Positions 26,812-36,906 are shown, counted from the stretch's first letter. The stretch: DNA of 64,000 bases from Cohaesibacter celericrescens (GCF_002866925.1 NZ_PKUQ01000022.1:228402-292401); one strand, 5' to 3'. Notes: generated by a model not told the origin, from the letters alone. Numbers and translations are program-made.

Positions 26812-26902
26812 CTGGTAGATTATTTGACCAACCAACGGGCTTTGGGACCCAATTATTTTCCCACATACACAAAAAGAAAAGATCGGTCAGTATAGCTGAT
26901 CA

Positions 26903-29179
26903 TTAAGCTGCGGATCTCTGCCGGGCCATAGCGCGTTTTGTGGTCTGAATGATCACATCTCTCGGAGCTGGCCTAGCGTACAAAAAGCCCTGAATTTGGT
27001 CACAATCGAGGTCCTTAAGCAAAGCCAATTCCATTGGCGTTTCGACCCCCTCTGCAACAATGACCATGCCAAGACCTTTGCCTAACGCGATAATGCCTTT
27101 GAGGATATGCTGCATTCTTTCTGATTTATGTGCTTCGGCGACGAAAACCCTATCAATCTTCAGCTTGTCAAATGGCAATTGGATCAAATAGCCCAGCGAA
27201 GAATAGCCCGTTCCAAAATCATCCAGAGCAAGCGTTACTCCCAGTGCCTTGAGCTTGCCAAGTGTTTGGCGCACTGAAAACTCAGCATGGTCAACGAATA
27301 GGCTTTCCGTTAATTCGATGCATAACAAGTGCGGCGGCAATCCAGTTTCTCTTAGAATATCAGCAATCTCATATTCTATTGATCCCTGCCAGATTTGAGC
27401 TGCAGATACATTGACCGCGACTTCATAAGGGGGATTGCCTTCATCGATCCAACGTTTGGCAACGCGTACACTTTCGCTCAGCACCCAATGCCCGACATCA
27501 CAAATCAAACTGGAACTTTCAGCAAGCGGAATGAACTCGGTTGGAGAGATGAAGCCCATTTCAGGATGCTCCCATCTCATGAGAGCCTCAAATCCAACAA
27601 TCTTGTCGTGGTGAATGTCGATCTGTGGCTGAAACCAAACTTGAAGCTCATCCTCTTTTTTAACAGCTTCACGCAAATCATGTGCAAGCGCCATTTTACG
27701 GATAGCCACGGCACTCATCTCTGGTGCAAATCTGGCAAATTGCCCGCGTCCCAGCTCCTTTGCTCGATATAAAGCAAGATCAGCATGTGTAATCAAAGTC
27801 TCATGGTTGGTGCCATCAGACGGAAAGGTTGCGACGCCAATAGAAGTACTTATCGATACCTTGCCATTTGCAATCATAAAGGGCTGAGATATGGCTTCAA
27901 TAAGTTGATCGGCGTAAGTATTCACAACATCAACGTCGGTTTCTCGCAAAATGACGGCAAATTCATCGCCACCCAGACGTGCGCAAAAGCTTTCCCCGCG
28001 AAATTTTTGGCTTATCTGCTGCGATACCTTGCACAAAAGCTCGTCACCCGCCGCATGTCCAAGGGAGTCATTCACTTCCTTAAAACGATCAAGATCCAAA
28101 AGGAACAATGCACCAGATGCGTTTTCTCCTCTGTCCAAGCGCCTACTGATGTCAGCCAGTTCCCGTTTGAACATCGTGCGGTTGGCAAGTCCGGTTAGAG
28201 GATCAAAATAGGCGAGATTTTCGAGTTGTATTTCCGCTTCCCGACGTTCGGATATATCCTGTATTGTTCCTGTGATTTTGTATGGCTTGCCCGATTTGTC
28301 TGGCACGGCAGCAAAAGACACCGACATCCGTACTGTCGTAAAATCTCCCAGTGTGACATCAAGATCCAACGACGCCGACCCACATGTTTTAATTGCATGT
28401 TTAACAGCTTCTTCAAAAAGGTCTCTATCACGCTCAGATATCTGTTTGCTTAAGTCGTCCCACGAACGATGCTCATCAGAATTCGTCACTTTAAACATAG
28501 ATCGGGTGACAGCAGACAGGAAGAAAACATTATCTGCGAGGTTTAGCGACCAGTCACCAATTTTTCCAATTTTCTGTGCTTCTAACAACCGCTCGGTCCG
28601 ATCGGCGAGGGCTCGCTTGGTTTTCTTCAGACTTTCCAATGCTTCAGATTTATTTTTCTGTGCCAATTGAATGCGCGTAAGCGTTTGGTTGATAAAACGT
28701 AAGGGCCAGTAACGGATCGCAACATATGCCAACAATGCGATGATGGCTGCAAAAGTGGCGACCAACCCGGTATCGATAAACATTGGCAAAATACTGGTTC
28801 GGACTCGAAGTCGGCCAACCGGCTCGCCAGCCCGAAGGATATCTGCGGATTGCTCGGCAGTGAACCAAGACAAAGCGCCCTCACCTCCAAAAATCACCTT
28901 CCCATCGAGCGTAAACGCCGTTTGATCAAATTGTTTTTCGGAAGAGGCATTGAGATGCACAAGCTCTGAAAGGCGTGCTCCTTGATAATCCCATAGAGCT
29001 CCATTGACATAAATATAAGTTGAGATTTTCTGAGCGCCTAGATGAGCAAGAAAAGATAGGTGATCCTTCTCGTTCTTATAGCTAACTGAAAGAAAAATAA
29101 GAGGCAGAGAAACAACCAAATAAATCGCGATAGCGAGCGCTGCACGTTTAACTATTCGCGTAATTGAACTCGAGTTCAA
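26903..29179 (-). CDS. Membrane GGDEF-EAL protein (c-di-GMP cyclase/phosphodiesterase)
   Basis: 758 aa. Two membrane helices (near 10-32 and 132-155) flank a periplasmic domain of about 100 residues. A PAS-like segment spans about 205-315, then GGDEF (about 325-490) with intact RLGGDEF, then EAL (about 500-750) with EALMRWEHPE, ELTES and LDDFGTGYSSLGYL. Both catalytic signatures look intact, so it may make or degrade c-di-GMP depending on its input. The start is TTG at 29179 with GGGGGCA upstream. It is divergent, 78 bp away, from a periplasmic binding protein that may feed a signal to its periplasmic domain. Confidence 0.94.
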   Translation of the reverse strand: MNSSSITRIVKRAALAIAIYLVVSLPLIFLSVSYKNEKDHLSFLAHLGAQKISTYIYVNGALWDYQGARLSELVHLNASSEKQFDQTAFTLDGKVIFGGEGALSWFTAEQSADILRAGEPVGRLRVRTSILPMFIDTGLVATFAAIIALLAYVAIRYWPLRFINQTLTRIQLAQKNKSEALESLKKTKRALADRTERLLEAQKIGKIGDWSLNLADNVFFLSAVTRSMFKVTNSDEHRSWDDLSKQISERDRDLFEEAVKHAIKTCGSASLDLDVTLGDFTTVRMSVSFAAVPDKSGKPYKITGTIQDISERREAEIQLENLAYFDPLTGLANRTMFKRELADISRRLDRGENASGALFLLDLDRFKEVNDSLGHAAGDELLCKVSQQISQKFRGESFCARLGGDEFAVILRETDVDVVNTYADQLIEAISQPFMIANGKVSISTSIGVATFPSDGTNHETLITHADLALYRAKELGRGQFARFAPEMSAVAIRKMALAHDLREAVKKEDELQVWFQPQIDIHHDKIVGFEALMRWEHPEMGFISPTEFIPLAESSSLICDVGHWVLSESVRVAKRWIDEGNPPYEVAVNVSAAQIWQGSIEYEIADILRETGLPPHLLCIELTESLFVDHAEFSVRQTLGKLKALGVTLALDDFGTGYSSLGYLIQLPFDKLKIDRVFVAEAHKSERMQHILKGIIALGKGLGMVIVAEGVETPMELALLKDLDCDQIQGFLYARPAPRDVIIQTTKRAMARQRSAA

Positions 29180-29257
29180 AGGATTGCCCCCATAAATCTA
29201 TTATGATAGGTGTAGGAAGTTATTGTTTACTAACAGTTAAATTGATCGCGAAAACAC

Positions 29258-30073
29258 ATGGAAACACAGCGAATTGTCAAAATTACCGCCCTTATTATAG
29301 GTGCAATTGTGTTAAGTAGCGCCGCCAGTGCAGAAACCATTCGCATTGGCGGAACGGGAATGGTTCTGGGACTGTTACAAGCGCTCAAGGGCCCATTTGA
29401 GAGATATTCGCCACAGGATCAATTGATTGTTGTGCCTGGCTTGGGAAGCGGGGCTGGCATTGCAGCACTTGCCGATTCCGCTTTATCCGCCTCGGCTTCG
29501 GCTCGCCCGCTAAAGAAGAAGGAATCCGCAAAAAATTTGATTTTGCACCCTTTCATTGAAACACCGTTTGTTTTTATCAGCAATACCCGATCAAATTTAG
29601 CTTTTTCCTCGCCGGAGCTGGTGGGTATATTCAGCGGTGAGAAGACCTATTTGGGCGAAGGCTTGCGCGCTCGCATTATTTTGAGACCAACAGGGGATTC
29701 CGTCACGACCATTTTGGAACGAGAAATCCCCGACATGAAAAAGGCGCTGAAAACGGCAAGGGCCATTCAGGGGATCCCTGTGGCACAGACCGATCAGGAC
29801 AATATGAAGTTGGCTCAAAAAATGGCAGGGTCAATAACCGCCATGACAATGACACAATTTAAAACCGAACCCAATAGTCTTCATATGATAAAAGTCGATG
29901 GTTTCGATGCAAAACAGGCCATAGCAGGTACAGGTTCCTATCCTTACTACATGACGGCTTGGATTGTTACACACAAAAACATCTCCTCTGAGGTACAGCG
30001 GTTTCTGGATTTTCTTGACACACCAGAAGCCGCCGTCGTGTATCAAAGCTCAGGTGCGCTGCGCGCTGACTAG
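29258..30073 (+). CDS. Periplasmic substrate-binding protein (PstS-like fold)
   Basis: 271 aa. A signal peptide ends near residue 28 (SSAASA-ETIRIGGTG). The mature part resembles phosphate or molybdate binding proteins: IRIGGTGMVLGLLQALKGPF, VVPGLGSGAGIAALADSAL, then SASARPLKKKE, which match the ligand-loop region of PstS-like folds. No transporter gene is nearby. It is divergent from the GGDEF-EAL gene, so it more likely acts as a periplasmic sensor partner than in uptake; that role is inferred. Confidence 0.82.
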   Translation: METQRIVKITALIIGAIVLSSAASAETIRIGGTGMVLGLLQALKGPFERYSPQDQLIVVPGLGSGAGIAALADSALSASASARPLKKKESAKNLILHPFIETPFVFISNTRSNLAFSSPELVGIFSGEKTYLGEGLRARIILRPTGDSVTTILEREIPDMKKALKTARAIQGIPVAQTDQDNMKLAQKMAGSITAMTMTQFKTEPNSLHMIKVDGFDAKQAIAGTGSYPYYMTAWIVTHKNISSEVQRFLDFLDTPEAAVVYQSSGALRAD

Positions 30074-30273
30074 CCGGTTCACACTCTTCTCATCTTGAGG
30101 GCATTTTGCTGCAGAGCCAAACTCCATTCCGGTTCGGCTTCACAGCAGATTTCTATTCTGCGTGCACGCAAGATGTCCGCACCGTAAGATTATGAGCCGC
30201 TTCAAATCGGACTTCTAGGCTTTTTGCAAATACATTTCATAGCCAGCCACGACGTCCTTCTATTGACATCCCT

Positions 30274-31191
30274 CTATTGGAGGGCTTTTACGGCAAGATC
30301 GGCCATTTTCAAGATTGCTTCGCGTGAATTGGCTACAGCAATAAAGCGTGCGTTATGGCAAAATTTAGCACCTTTCACTCCGCATGCGTCTTCCAATGCC
30401 GCATCACTCAAGCCAGCCCAATCCGCCGGCAAATCCGCACGTTGGTCAAAGGTGTCATTGGACAGCTTAATGCCATTCAGTGTCCAGTCGCCTCCACGGG
30501 GATTGACTACAAACAAGATGTGACCGGCTTCGGCTTTATCGAGGACGGAAAGGTAAGGCATTCCCATAGGTAACTCGAGGATTGGCGAAGTTCCCGCTTT
30601 GGCGATAGACTCTAACACTATGCCCTGTGCACGCGCTTTCGCTGCGAAGTTGCGAATGAAGGCCTCAATAAAACCGCGTGCTATGGATAGAGCAGCGAGA
30701 AATGCATCGTCATCAGCTGTTGGCGATGCGTCGTCAAACACAGGCTTCAAACTTCCCAAAAGCGATGGGAGCGTTAAGCTCGATAGTGGCCCTGCCACAG
30801 AGGGCTCCATCGCACCGTTGTCCAGAAGATCGATTGGCAGAACAAATTTTGTGTCGAATGCCGAATGAATTGCCTCAACATCCTGTTCTGGCACACCCAT
30901 CGCCACCAGATAGTCGCGCCCGAAATGTGCCCATATCAGGCCAAATGAACTAAATGGTTGACCGTCTTCGCGCAGAGGGCTGGGGCGCTGGTGATGATCA
31001 AAAATTTGGGCTTCGGCATTATAATCACCGCCCACATCGTAGATGATTTTATCAACTGCAGGCGCAAGCCATTGCTTGTCGCGGGTGCGTTTCAGTTCGG
31101 CCTGAGGGAAAAGGCGTGTGAGGATTACAGAGGACAACAGTTCGTCCGCATGGAAGCCGCCAGAATGGGTGACAAGATGGGTGATGGTCAT
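30274..31191 (-). CDS. MYG1-family (UPF0160) metal-dependent hydrolase/exonuclease
   Basis: 305 aa. Opens ITHLVTHSGGFHADELLSSV with the family's H-x-G-x-F-H-x-D-E motif and continues with IYDVGGDYN and FDHHQ, giving the DHH-type metal-binding set. MYG1 in eukaryotes is a 3'-5' RNA exonuclease; bacterial members are mostly uncharacterised. The ATG at 31191 has GGAGC upstream and is preferred over a codon at 31224. It has no operon partner. Its orientation is convergent with the binding-protein gene. Confidence 0.87.
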   Translation of the reverse strand: MTITHLVTHSGGFHADELLSSVILTRLFPQAELKRTRDKQWLAPAVDKIIYDVGGDYNAEAQIFDHHQRPSPLREDGQPFSSFGLIWAHFGRDYLVAMGVPEQDVEAIHSAFDTKFVLPIDLLDNGAMEPSVAGPLSSLTLPSLLGSLKPVFDDASPTADDDAFLAALSIARGFIEAFIRNFAAKARAQGIVLESIAKAGTSPILELPMGMPYLSVLDKAEAGHILFVVNPRGGDWTLNGIKLSNDTFDQRADLPADWAGLSDAALEDACGVKGAKFCHNARFIAVANSREAILKMADLAVKALQ

Positions 31192-31521
31192 GGATGGGGA
31201 GCTCCAAGGGGTCCAATAAATCAAAAAGCCAACAAACGCGGCTGCTCATGTATGGTTTGTATGGCTTTCTTCACATCGAACAGCGGCCAGATCAACAAGT
31301 TTATTCTGGATAATCAAAACGACAGGACAAACAGCATAGTGCTTGCCCCTTTACGCAGCGGTCTTCAGTGACATTGACGACACTGATGCGGCTACAATTG
31401 TGCTCCTGCCTCATCTTGATTTTGAACGGTATAGACCGTGATGACATAAGCACATTTCCTATGGTTCACTTATCTGCTAACGTTAAACGATCTGCCCTTC
31501 GGTTCACAGAGGCTTTCCCCA
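31192..31521. other. 330-bp intergenic region
   Basis: Divergent space between the MYG1-like and FliK-like genes, so it should hold both promoters. A short frame reading about 38 residues to 31371 has no ribosome-binding site and is not called. No repeat or RNA seen. Confidence 0.4.
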
Positions 31522-33126
31522 ATGGCTCTGGATATTGTCAGCACAAGTTCCTCAGCGCAAAGTAATGCGCTGAATTCTTTATTGAATTCTCTGATCAACG
31601 GCCGTGAGACCGGAGCAGTGTTGCGAGGCATCACGGCTCTTCCATCGGGAGAGTCGAAATTGAGTCTCACACTTGCGGGACAGACGGTTGAATTACAGGC
31701 CAGCAAGGACGTCGCCGCAAAACTGACGGCAGGCAGCTCCGTTGTTCTAAAAATGACCCAAAACGCAGAAGGGTCACAACTCACCATCCGCCCTAATCTG
31801 GCCAATAGCACGCCTCAGGGCGAGACGCCGACACCAGAAGATGTTTCCCCCAAGAATGCAACAGTGCCCACAGCAAAGAGCCCTCCGCAGTCTGGGATCA
31901 TAGATACAGCGAAGGGCACCCCTCATCCTGTGACGATGAACGCAGCAAAGGGAATCCCTATAGCTACGCCGCCGCCCCCTACCCGCGCAGCGATACCGCT
32001 CCCCCAGACAGCTCTTACGCCTATAGACACCAAATCCTCTGGAAACATGCCTTTGCCCACATCTGCTGCAAGGCTCACACCAACACCTCCAACGACTTAC
32101 AGCACGCAACCTGTGGCTACGGCTGTGGCGGGCACTCCGCAGCAAGAAGCCATGGTTGCACTGCAAAGACAAGCAATGAGCCAACAACATTCGCTGACAG
32201 ATCTGTTCGCCAACATCTCTGCATTTATTCAGCAAGTTGACGCAGGACATCGGCCGAAGGTGTCTCCGGATATCGAGGTTGCCCTGCGATGGATTCTAGG
32301 CTTCCAGCTTTCGGCCAAACAGCTGGTTGGATCTGAGAAAGCAGGCGCAGACCTGCGGCAAATCATTGCGTCTCTGGGGCTATTGGGCAAGATACCGCAG
32401 GATAGCGGTGGAAAAGACCTTACTAGCAATCTCAAGGCTGCGCTCGATCTGTTGCGCTCGCTTCTGCCAGACGATGGGCAGCAGCTGCCTCCCGCCATGG
32501 GTGCCAAACGAGATCGACCTCCTCTGCGCGGGGCGCAACTGCAGGGGCAAGGGCCTCAGCCACCAACCATTACCCCTTCAGATTCAGATTCTGTGGCTCT
32601 TTCTGTTATCCGCAACAATGTCGAAGCGGCGTTGGCACGCGCAACACTGACGCAGATTGCTTCCTTGCGGTCTTCTATTGGCGACAGCACTCAAACCGGC
32701 GGGCGCGTCATTCAGACATTGCATGCCGAAGTGCCTGTGATGTTGGACAATGGAACGGCTATTATTCAGATGACAGTACAACAGCGGGACGTTGAACTGG
32801 ATGATGAAGCGGACGAAGACAACGAAAACAAAAGTAAGAAAGATCGTAGCAACTGGATCGTTGAATTTGCACTGAATGCTGAGCCTGTCGGACCAGTGAA
32901 TGTCTCGGTTCGTCTGCGCGGTGACATTGTTCGTATAGACTTGGCAGCAGAACGGAAGGAAACGCTTGCGGTGTTCAGGCAACACGCACCGGATTTGCAA
33001 GTGATGCTGGAGGCGTCGGGGTTAACATTGGATGGGCTACTGATTTCCGAGAGAAAACAAAGCGACGAAACAACAGCAGTAAGCGCCCTGCCTGTCGGCG
33101 AAGCCCGTTTGGATCGCACACTATGA
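31522..33126 (+). CDS. FliK-like hook-length control protein
   Basis: 534 aa. The N-terminal about 90 residues are ordered (SLTLAGQTVELQASKDVAAK), then a long Pro/Thr/Ala-rich stretch (about 95-220), then a helical region and a C-terminal domain (about 380-530) that contains VMLDNGTAIIQMTVQQRD and ends in a VRLRGDIVRIDLAAERKETL strand-helix unit like the FliK/Flg_hook domain. The stop overlaps the FlhB-like gene by 4 bp. FliK and FlhB tails interact to switch flagellar export specificity, which supports the call. No other flagellar gene is in the window. Confidence 0.75.
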   Translation: MALDIVSTSSSAQSNALNSLLNSLINGRETGAVLRGITALPSGESKLSLTLAGQTVELQASKDVAAKLTAGSSVVLKMTQNAEGSQLTIRPNLANSTPQGETPTPEDVSPKNATVPTAKSPPQSGIIDTAKGTPHPVTMNAAKGIPIATPPPPTRAAIPLPQTALTPIDTKSSGNMPLPTSAARLTPTPPTTYSTQPVATAVAGTPQQEAMVALQRQAMSQQHSLTDLFANISAFIQQVDAGHRPKVSPDIEVALRWILGFQLSAKQLVGSEKAGADLRQIIASLGLLGKIPQDSGGKDLTSNLKAALDLLRSLLPDDGQQLPPAMGAKRDRPPLRGAQLQGQGPQPPTITPSDSDSVALSVIRNNVEAALARATLTQIASLRSSIGDSTQTGGRVIQTLHAEVPVMLDNGTAIIQMTVQQRDVELDDEADEDNENKSKKDRSNWIVEFALNAEPVGPVNVSVRLRGDIVRIDLAAERKETLAVFRQHAPDLQVMLEASGLTLDGLLISERKQSDETTAVSALPVGEARLDRTL

Positions 33127-33488
33127 CAAAAAGGCCGCATTCATTTCCTAAAGATACACAACAAGCTCCGGTTTCCAGCACCCCTGCCAAGTTAGCGGTT
33201 GCCTTACAATATGAGCAAGGCAAAGATCCGGCTCCCCGGGTGATCGCAAAGGGTACCGGGGAAACCGCTGAACGCATCATCGATTTGGCCCGCGAACATG
33301 ACATCGTCGTAGAGGGCAATCCCGTGCTCGCAGAGGCCCTGTCGCAGGTGGAGCTGGATCAATATGTACCGGAAAATCTGTTTACCGCCGTGGCGACGGT
33401 CATCGGTTTTGTAATGCAGACGGCAGAAAAGAAACGCAAAAACCAGTCTTCTTCCCTTTCTGAAACGATCAACTCTGGTGGACAATAA
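33123..33488 (+). CDS. FlhB C-terminal-domain-like protein (FhlB type)
   Basis: 121 aa. Residues about 20-105 match the cytoplasmic tail of FlhB: KLAVALQYEQGKDPAPRVIAKG, then AREHDIVVEGNPVLAEAL and VPENLFTAVATVIGFV. It lacks the four transmembrane helices and the N-P-T-H autocleavage motif, as in stand-alone FhlB-like proteins. Its start is coupled to the FliK-like gene (ATGA overlap). It may compete with or replace the FlhB tail in export switching; that role is inferred. Confidence 0.85.
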   Translation: MTKRPHSFPKDTQQAPVSSTPAKLAVALQYEQGKDPAPRVIAKGTGETAERIIDLAREHDIVVEGNPVLAEALSQVELDQYVPENLFTAVATVIGFVMQTAEKKRKNQSSSLSETINSGGQ

Positions 33489-33631
33489 TGGACATAAAGA
33501 AGGGTCTTCTTGCAACCGCTGGCGAAGCATTCGTGATCCTACAGATGCCTTTTGAACTATCCAAATTTTCATGATACAAGGCAGCCAACACCCAATCAGC
33601 AATGCTTCACACGATAAGTCAGGCAGGTTTC

Positions 33632-34336
33632 ATGACCGCTACAAATTCAAATTTCGATTATGTCATTCCCCGACCGATGCTTCCTGCTTTGCCTGTCTCT
33701 GGCACGGAACAGCACTTTCCGGTGCGGCGCGTTTATTGCGTTGGACGCAACTATGCAGCCCATGCGATAGAGATGGGGCATGATCCAGACCGCGATCTGC
33801 CTTTCTTTTTTCAGAAGAACCCCGAAAATCTGCTCTATGCCAATGACTTCCCCTACCCTACTCTTACCAGCGATGTGCATTTTGAAGTTGAACTGATTGT
33901 TGCGCTCAAGGCCGGTGGCAGCGATGTGCCAGCTGCAACGGCCCAAGACTTGATCTTTGGCTATGGTGTCGGTGTAGATTTTACCCGACGTGACTTGCAG
34001 ACAAAGGCAAAAGCCCAAGGTCGTCCGTGGACCGCAGCAAAGGCGTTTGAACATTCAGCACCAGTATCAGGAATCGTGTCTGCAGAAGAAGTGGGTTCTC
34101 TGTCAGGCAAAAAAATCTGGCTCGAAAAAAACGGCATCATGCAGCAAGAAAGCGACTTGGATCATTTGATCTGGAACGTGCCCGAAGTGATTGCCCATCT
34201 CTCAAACCAGTTCGAGCTTGCTGCAGGCGATATTATTTTCACGGGCACGCCTGCTGGGGTTGGCGCTGTGAAAACGGGCGATCAAATCCACTGTGCCGTG
34301 GAGGGCGTTGCCGAGCTGTCGTTCAACGTTGTTTGA
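33632..34336 (+). CDS. Fumarylacetoacetate hydrolase-family enzyme
   Basis: 234 aa. The FAH fold is marked by VYCVGRNYAAHAIEMG near residue 30, metal ligands in HFEVELIVAL and GVDFTRRDLQ, and the C-terminal DIIFTGTPAGVGAV. Members close to this size include fumarylpyruvate hydrolase and oxaloacetate decarboxylase/acylpyruvase. The ATG at 33632 has AGGCAGG upstream; an earlier ATG at 33602 is possible. The 3' end overlaps the convergent kinase gene by 14 bp. No pathway neighbours, so the substrate is open. Confidence 0.9.
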   Translation: MTATNSNFDYVIPRPMLPALPVSGTEQHFPVRRVYCVGRNYAAHAIEMGHDPDRDLPFFFQKNPENLLYANDFPYPTLTSDVHFEVELIVALKAGGSDVPAATAQDLIFGYGVGVDFTRRDLQTKAKAQGRPWTAAKAFEHSAPVSGIVSAEEVGSLSGKKIWLEKNGIMQQESDLDHLIWNVPEVIAHLSNQFELAAGDIIFTGTPAGVGAVKTGDQIHCAVEGVAELSFNVV

Positions 34337-34967
34337 GTATAATGTCGGCCTTACGACTGTGCTCTATCACCGTCCGCCCGTTGGGTAGATCGTTGGCTTC
34401 AAGCTTGCGGTTGATCCCCTCTTCATCCAAACCGAAACCAAGCCAACGTTTACGCAATCGGCGGCGCAGTTCATCCTCAGGCACGTCAATCATAGCGGTT
34501 AGATCGAAGCAATTGGCCAAATCGCACCAAGGCGTTGATCTAAGAAGCAGATAATTGCCTTCGACGATAACCAGATCGACTTCTGGGGAAATTAGACGAG
34601 CACTACCGCGCGATATTTCCAACTCCCTATCAAACACCGGCACGGCGACTTCCCCTTCTGAGGCATCACGCAGACGGAGTAAAACACTTCGCAGTCCGCC
34701 AACATCAAAGGTATCAGGCGCGCCCTTCCAGGGGCGTCGGCCCTTTGAAGCAAGAACGGCATCATCAAAGTGGAACCCGTCCATTGGCAAAATAGCGGTT
34801 TTGCCAGGGTATGATTTTTCCAACTCTTGCCACAGCGCTTCCGCTTTGGTGCTTTTGCCCGATCCTGGCGCTCCTGCGATGGCTAGAAATCGCCGGCTGT
34901 TACTGTCTTGTAAGAGCCTTTTTGCAGCAGACAGCAATTCCGCAAGGGCTTCATTCTGTGTCGACAT
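34323..34967 (-). CDS. P-loop nucleoside/sugar kinase-like protein (uridine kinase/PanK superfamily)
   Basis: 214 aa. Walker A reads AIAGAPGSGKSTKAEAL near residue 28, then MDGFHFDDAVL near 63, and VDLVIVEGNYLLL near 127 as Walker B. This matches the phosphoribulokinase/uridine kinase family and the FrcK-like proteins seen near fructose transporters in rhizobia. No fructose genes are nearby. The ATG at 34967 has AGGGTG upstream; a TTG at 34973 is the alternative. The phosphate acceptor is not known. Confidence 0.83.
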   Translation of the reverse strand: MSTQNEALAELLSAAKRLLQDSNSRRFLAIAGAPGSGKSTKAEALWQELEKSYPGKTAILPMDGFHFDDAVLASKGRRPWKGAPDTFDVGGLRSVLLRLRDASEGEVAVPVFDRELEISRGSARLISPEVDLVIVEGNYLLLRSTPWCDLANCFDLTAMIDVPEDELRRRLRKRWLGFGLDEEGINRKLEANDLPNGRTVIEHSRKADIILKQR

Positions 34968-35067
34968 CTTCAATCACCCTATGATTGGCACGAGGGTTTT
35001 CAGCCCCAAAAAACGAGCATTGCGCATCTAAACCAGTTAGAAGGAAACGCGCCTACGCATTCAGTTT

Positions 35068-36660
35068 TTAGCCTTCTTTTAGCGCCCGTTTGATGCGACG
35101 GGCCAAGGCCCGACGGGCTTTGTCATCAGCGAGGTCTGCAAAGGCCGCAGCAAGATCGATTTTTAGCTCTGCAAATTCATTGTGAGAATCCCAACCAGTG
35201 AGATCTTCGCGTTTGAGGCGATGAGTGACATTGGCGAAATACTCTGGTTTGCCTTTCCGGCTCAACCGGACCTCATCATCGATTGAAGGAATCGTGATGA
35301 GTTGCTCAGGTACACCATCTTCAACCAGAGCCTTTTTCAAAGCCTCAGAAGCGCGTTGCTCGCCGTGACACAGATACAGACCGTGGCGGATCGGTTTGCG
35401 ATCGCGGATCCAGTCTAGCAACTCGTTTTCATCAGCATGCCCTGAGTAGGTTTCGATCTGACGCACCTTGCCTCTGATCTGGATTTCCTCCCCCTGAATA
35501 CGGACCTTGCGGGCACCGTTTAGCAAAAGCCTGCCCAATGACCCTTCGGCCTGAAACCCCACCAACAACAAAGTCGCGTTGGTGCGCCACATGTTGTTTT
35601 TGATGTGGTGGCGAATGCGTCCTGCATCACACATGCCGCTGCCTGCCATAATGATGGCGCCAGATTTGACCCGATTGATGGCCTTACTTTCCTCAACCGA
35701 TTGGGTAAAGCGAATATGGGATGCGTTGAGATCATCCAGATGCTCGGCAACATCTTCCAGAGCGTTGGCGTGTTTTTTAAACACTTCCGTCGCCTTTATC
35801 GCCAACGGACTGTCGAGGAATATAGGCACATTGTGAAGTTGGCCAGACCCCTGCAGTATCAAAATATCAGCCAACAATTCCTGTGTGCGTTCAACGGCGA
35901 AAGCCGGTATTAGCAAGATGCCGTTGTTCTGGAGGGCCAATTGGATTTCATCCAGCAGAATTTTTCGCTTTTCTTCCGACGTAACGACGGACCGAGTGCG
36001 GCCCCCGTAGGTGCTCTCGCAGATCACATAGTCAAAGTCACTCGCAGCATCAGGATCAGGGTGAAATAACTTGTGGTTGGGCCCAAGATCGCCTGACCAG
36101 AGCATCCGAAGATTGGCCTCGTTCGGATCATCTGAGGGAATTTCCAACTCGATGGAGGACGAACCCAATATGTGCCCTGCATTCCAATATTTGACACGAA
36201 TGCCCTCGATGTTGATCCATTCTTCATAGTCAACGGCGGTGAAAAATTGCTGGCAGGCTTCTGCATCGGCCCGGGTGTACATCGGCTCGATCAGCGGCTT
36301 GCCACGGCGCGCGTTACGCCTGTTGAGGTGCATCACATCCATTTCCTGAATATGGCCACTGTCTGGCAACATCGCGCCGAGCAAATCTTTGGTGGGTTCC
36401 GTCATATAGACCTGACCGGTAAAACCATGTTTCACCAATTTTGGCAACAGGCCCGAATGATCAATATGCGCATGGGTCAGCAGGACGAAGTCAATTTCTG
36501 CAGGGTCAAAAGGGAACGCATTATAATTGAGTTGCCGGATCGTTTTGGTGCCCTGAAACATGCCGCAGTCAATAAGAAACTTATGTCCCGCGGTTCGCAC
36601 CAAATAGCATGATCCCGTTACGGTTCCTGCTGCGCCACAGAATTTGAGTGTTGCATCCAT
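35068..36660 (-). CDS. MBL-fold beta-CASP RNA nuclease
   Basis: 530 aa. The metallo-beta-lactamase domain has LLTHAHIDHSGLLPKL (H-x-H-x-D-H) near residue 60 and AGHILGSSSIELE near 160. The beta-CASP domain follows with PAFAVERTQELL near 253, FLDSPLAIKATEVF and MAGSGMCDAGRIRHHIKNN near 341, then the C-terminal TYSGHADENELLDW. This architecture belongs to CPSF73/YsiC-like ribonucleases. It has no operon partner and is divergent from the LOG-family gene. The target RNA is unknown. Confidence 0.93.
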   Translation of the reverse strand: MDATLKFCGAAGTVTGSCYLVRTAGHKFLIDCGMFQGTKTIRQLNYNAFPFDPAEIDFVLLTHAHIDHSGLLPKLVKHGFTGQVYMTEPTKDLLGAMLPDSGHIQEMDVMHLNRRNARRGKPLIEPMYTRADAEACQQFFTAVDYEEWINIEGIRVKYWNAGHILGSSSIELEIPSDDPNEANLRMLWSGDLGPNHKLFHPDPDAASDFDYVICESTYGGRTRSVVTSEEKRKILLDEIQLALQNNGILLIPAFAVERTQELLADILILQGSGQLHNVPIFLDSPLAIKATEVFKKHANALEDVAEHLDDLNASHIRFTQSVEESKAINRVKSGAIIMAGSGMCDAGRIRHHIKNNMWRTNATLLLVGFQAEGSLGRLLLNGARKVRIQGEEIQIRGKVRQIETYSGHADENELLDWIRDRKPIRHGLYLCHGEQRASEALKKALVEDGVPEQLITIPSIDDEVRLSRKGKPEYFANVTHRLKREDLTGWDSHNEFAELKIDLAAAFADLADDKARRALARRIKRALKEG

Positions 36661-36906
36661 TTGACTACTCCCTCTTGGTGGTCCTGATCAACACATCAGC
36701 CCAGTTCTGGCCAGATCAGGATTGCGCACGTGCCTAAACCACGCCTTTTCATTTTTCCACAATGGGGCGGGAATACAACATCATTTTGGAATATTTACGG
36801 ATTTGAATAGATACTCCACTAAGTTGAAGCGGAAACATCCATTTTGGGCTACAGACCTTGTGATTTTCTAATGTTGCCCCCCTCAATGAAGAAACGGATT
36901 TGATCC

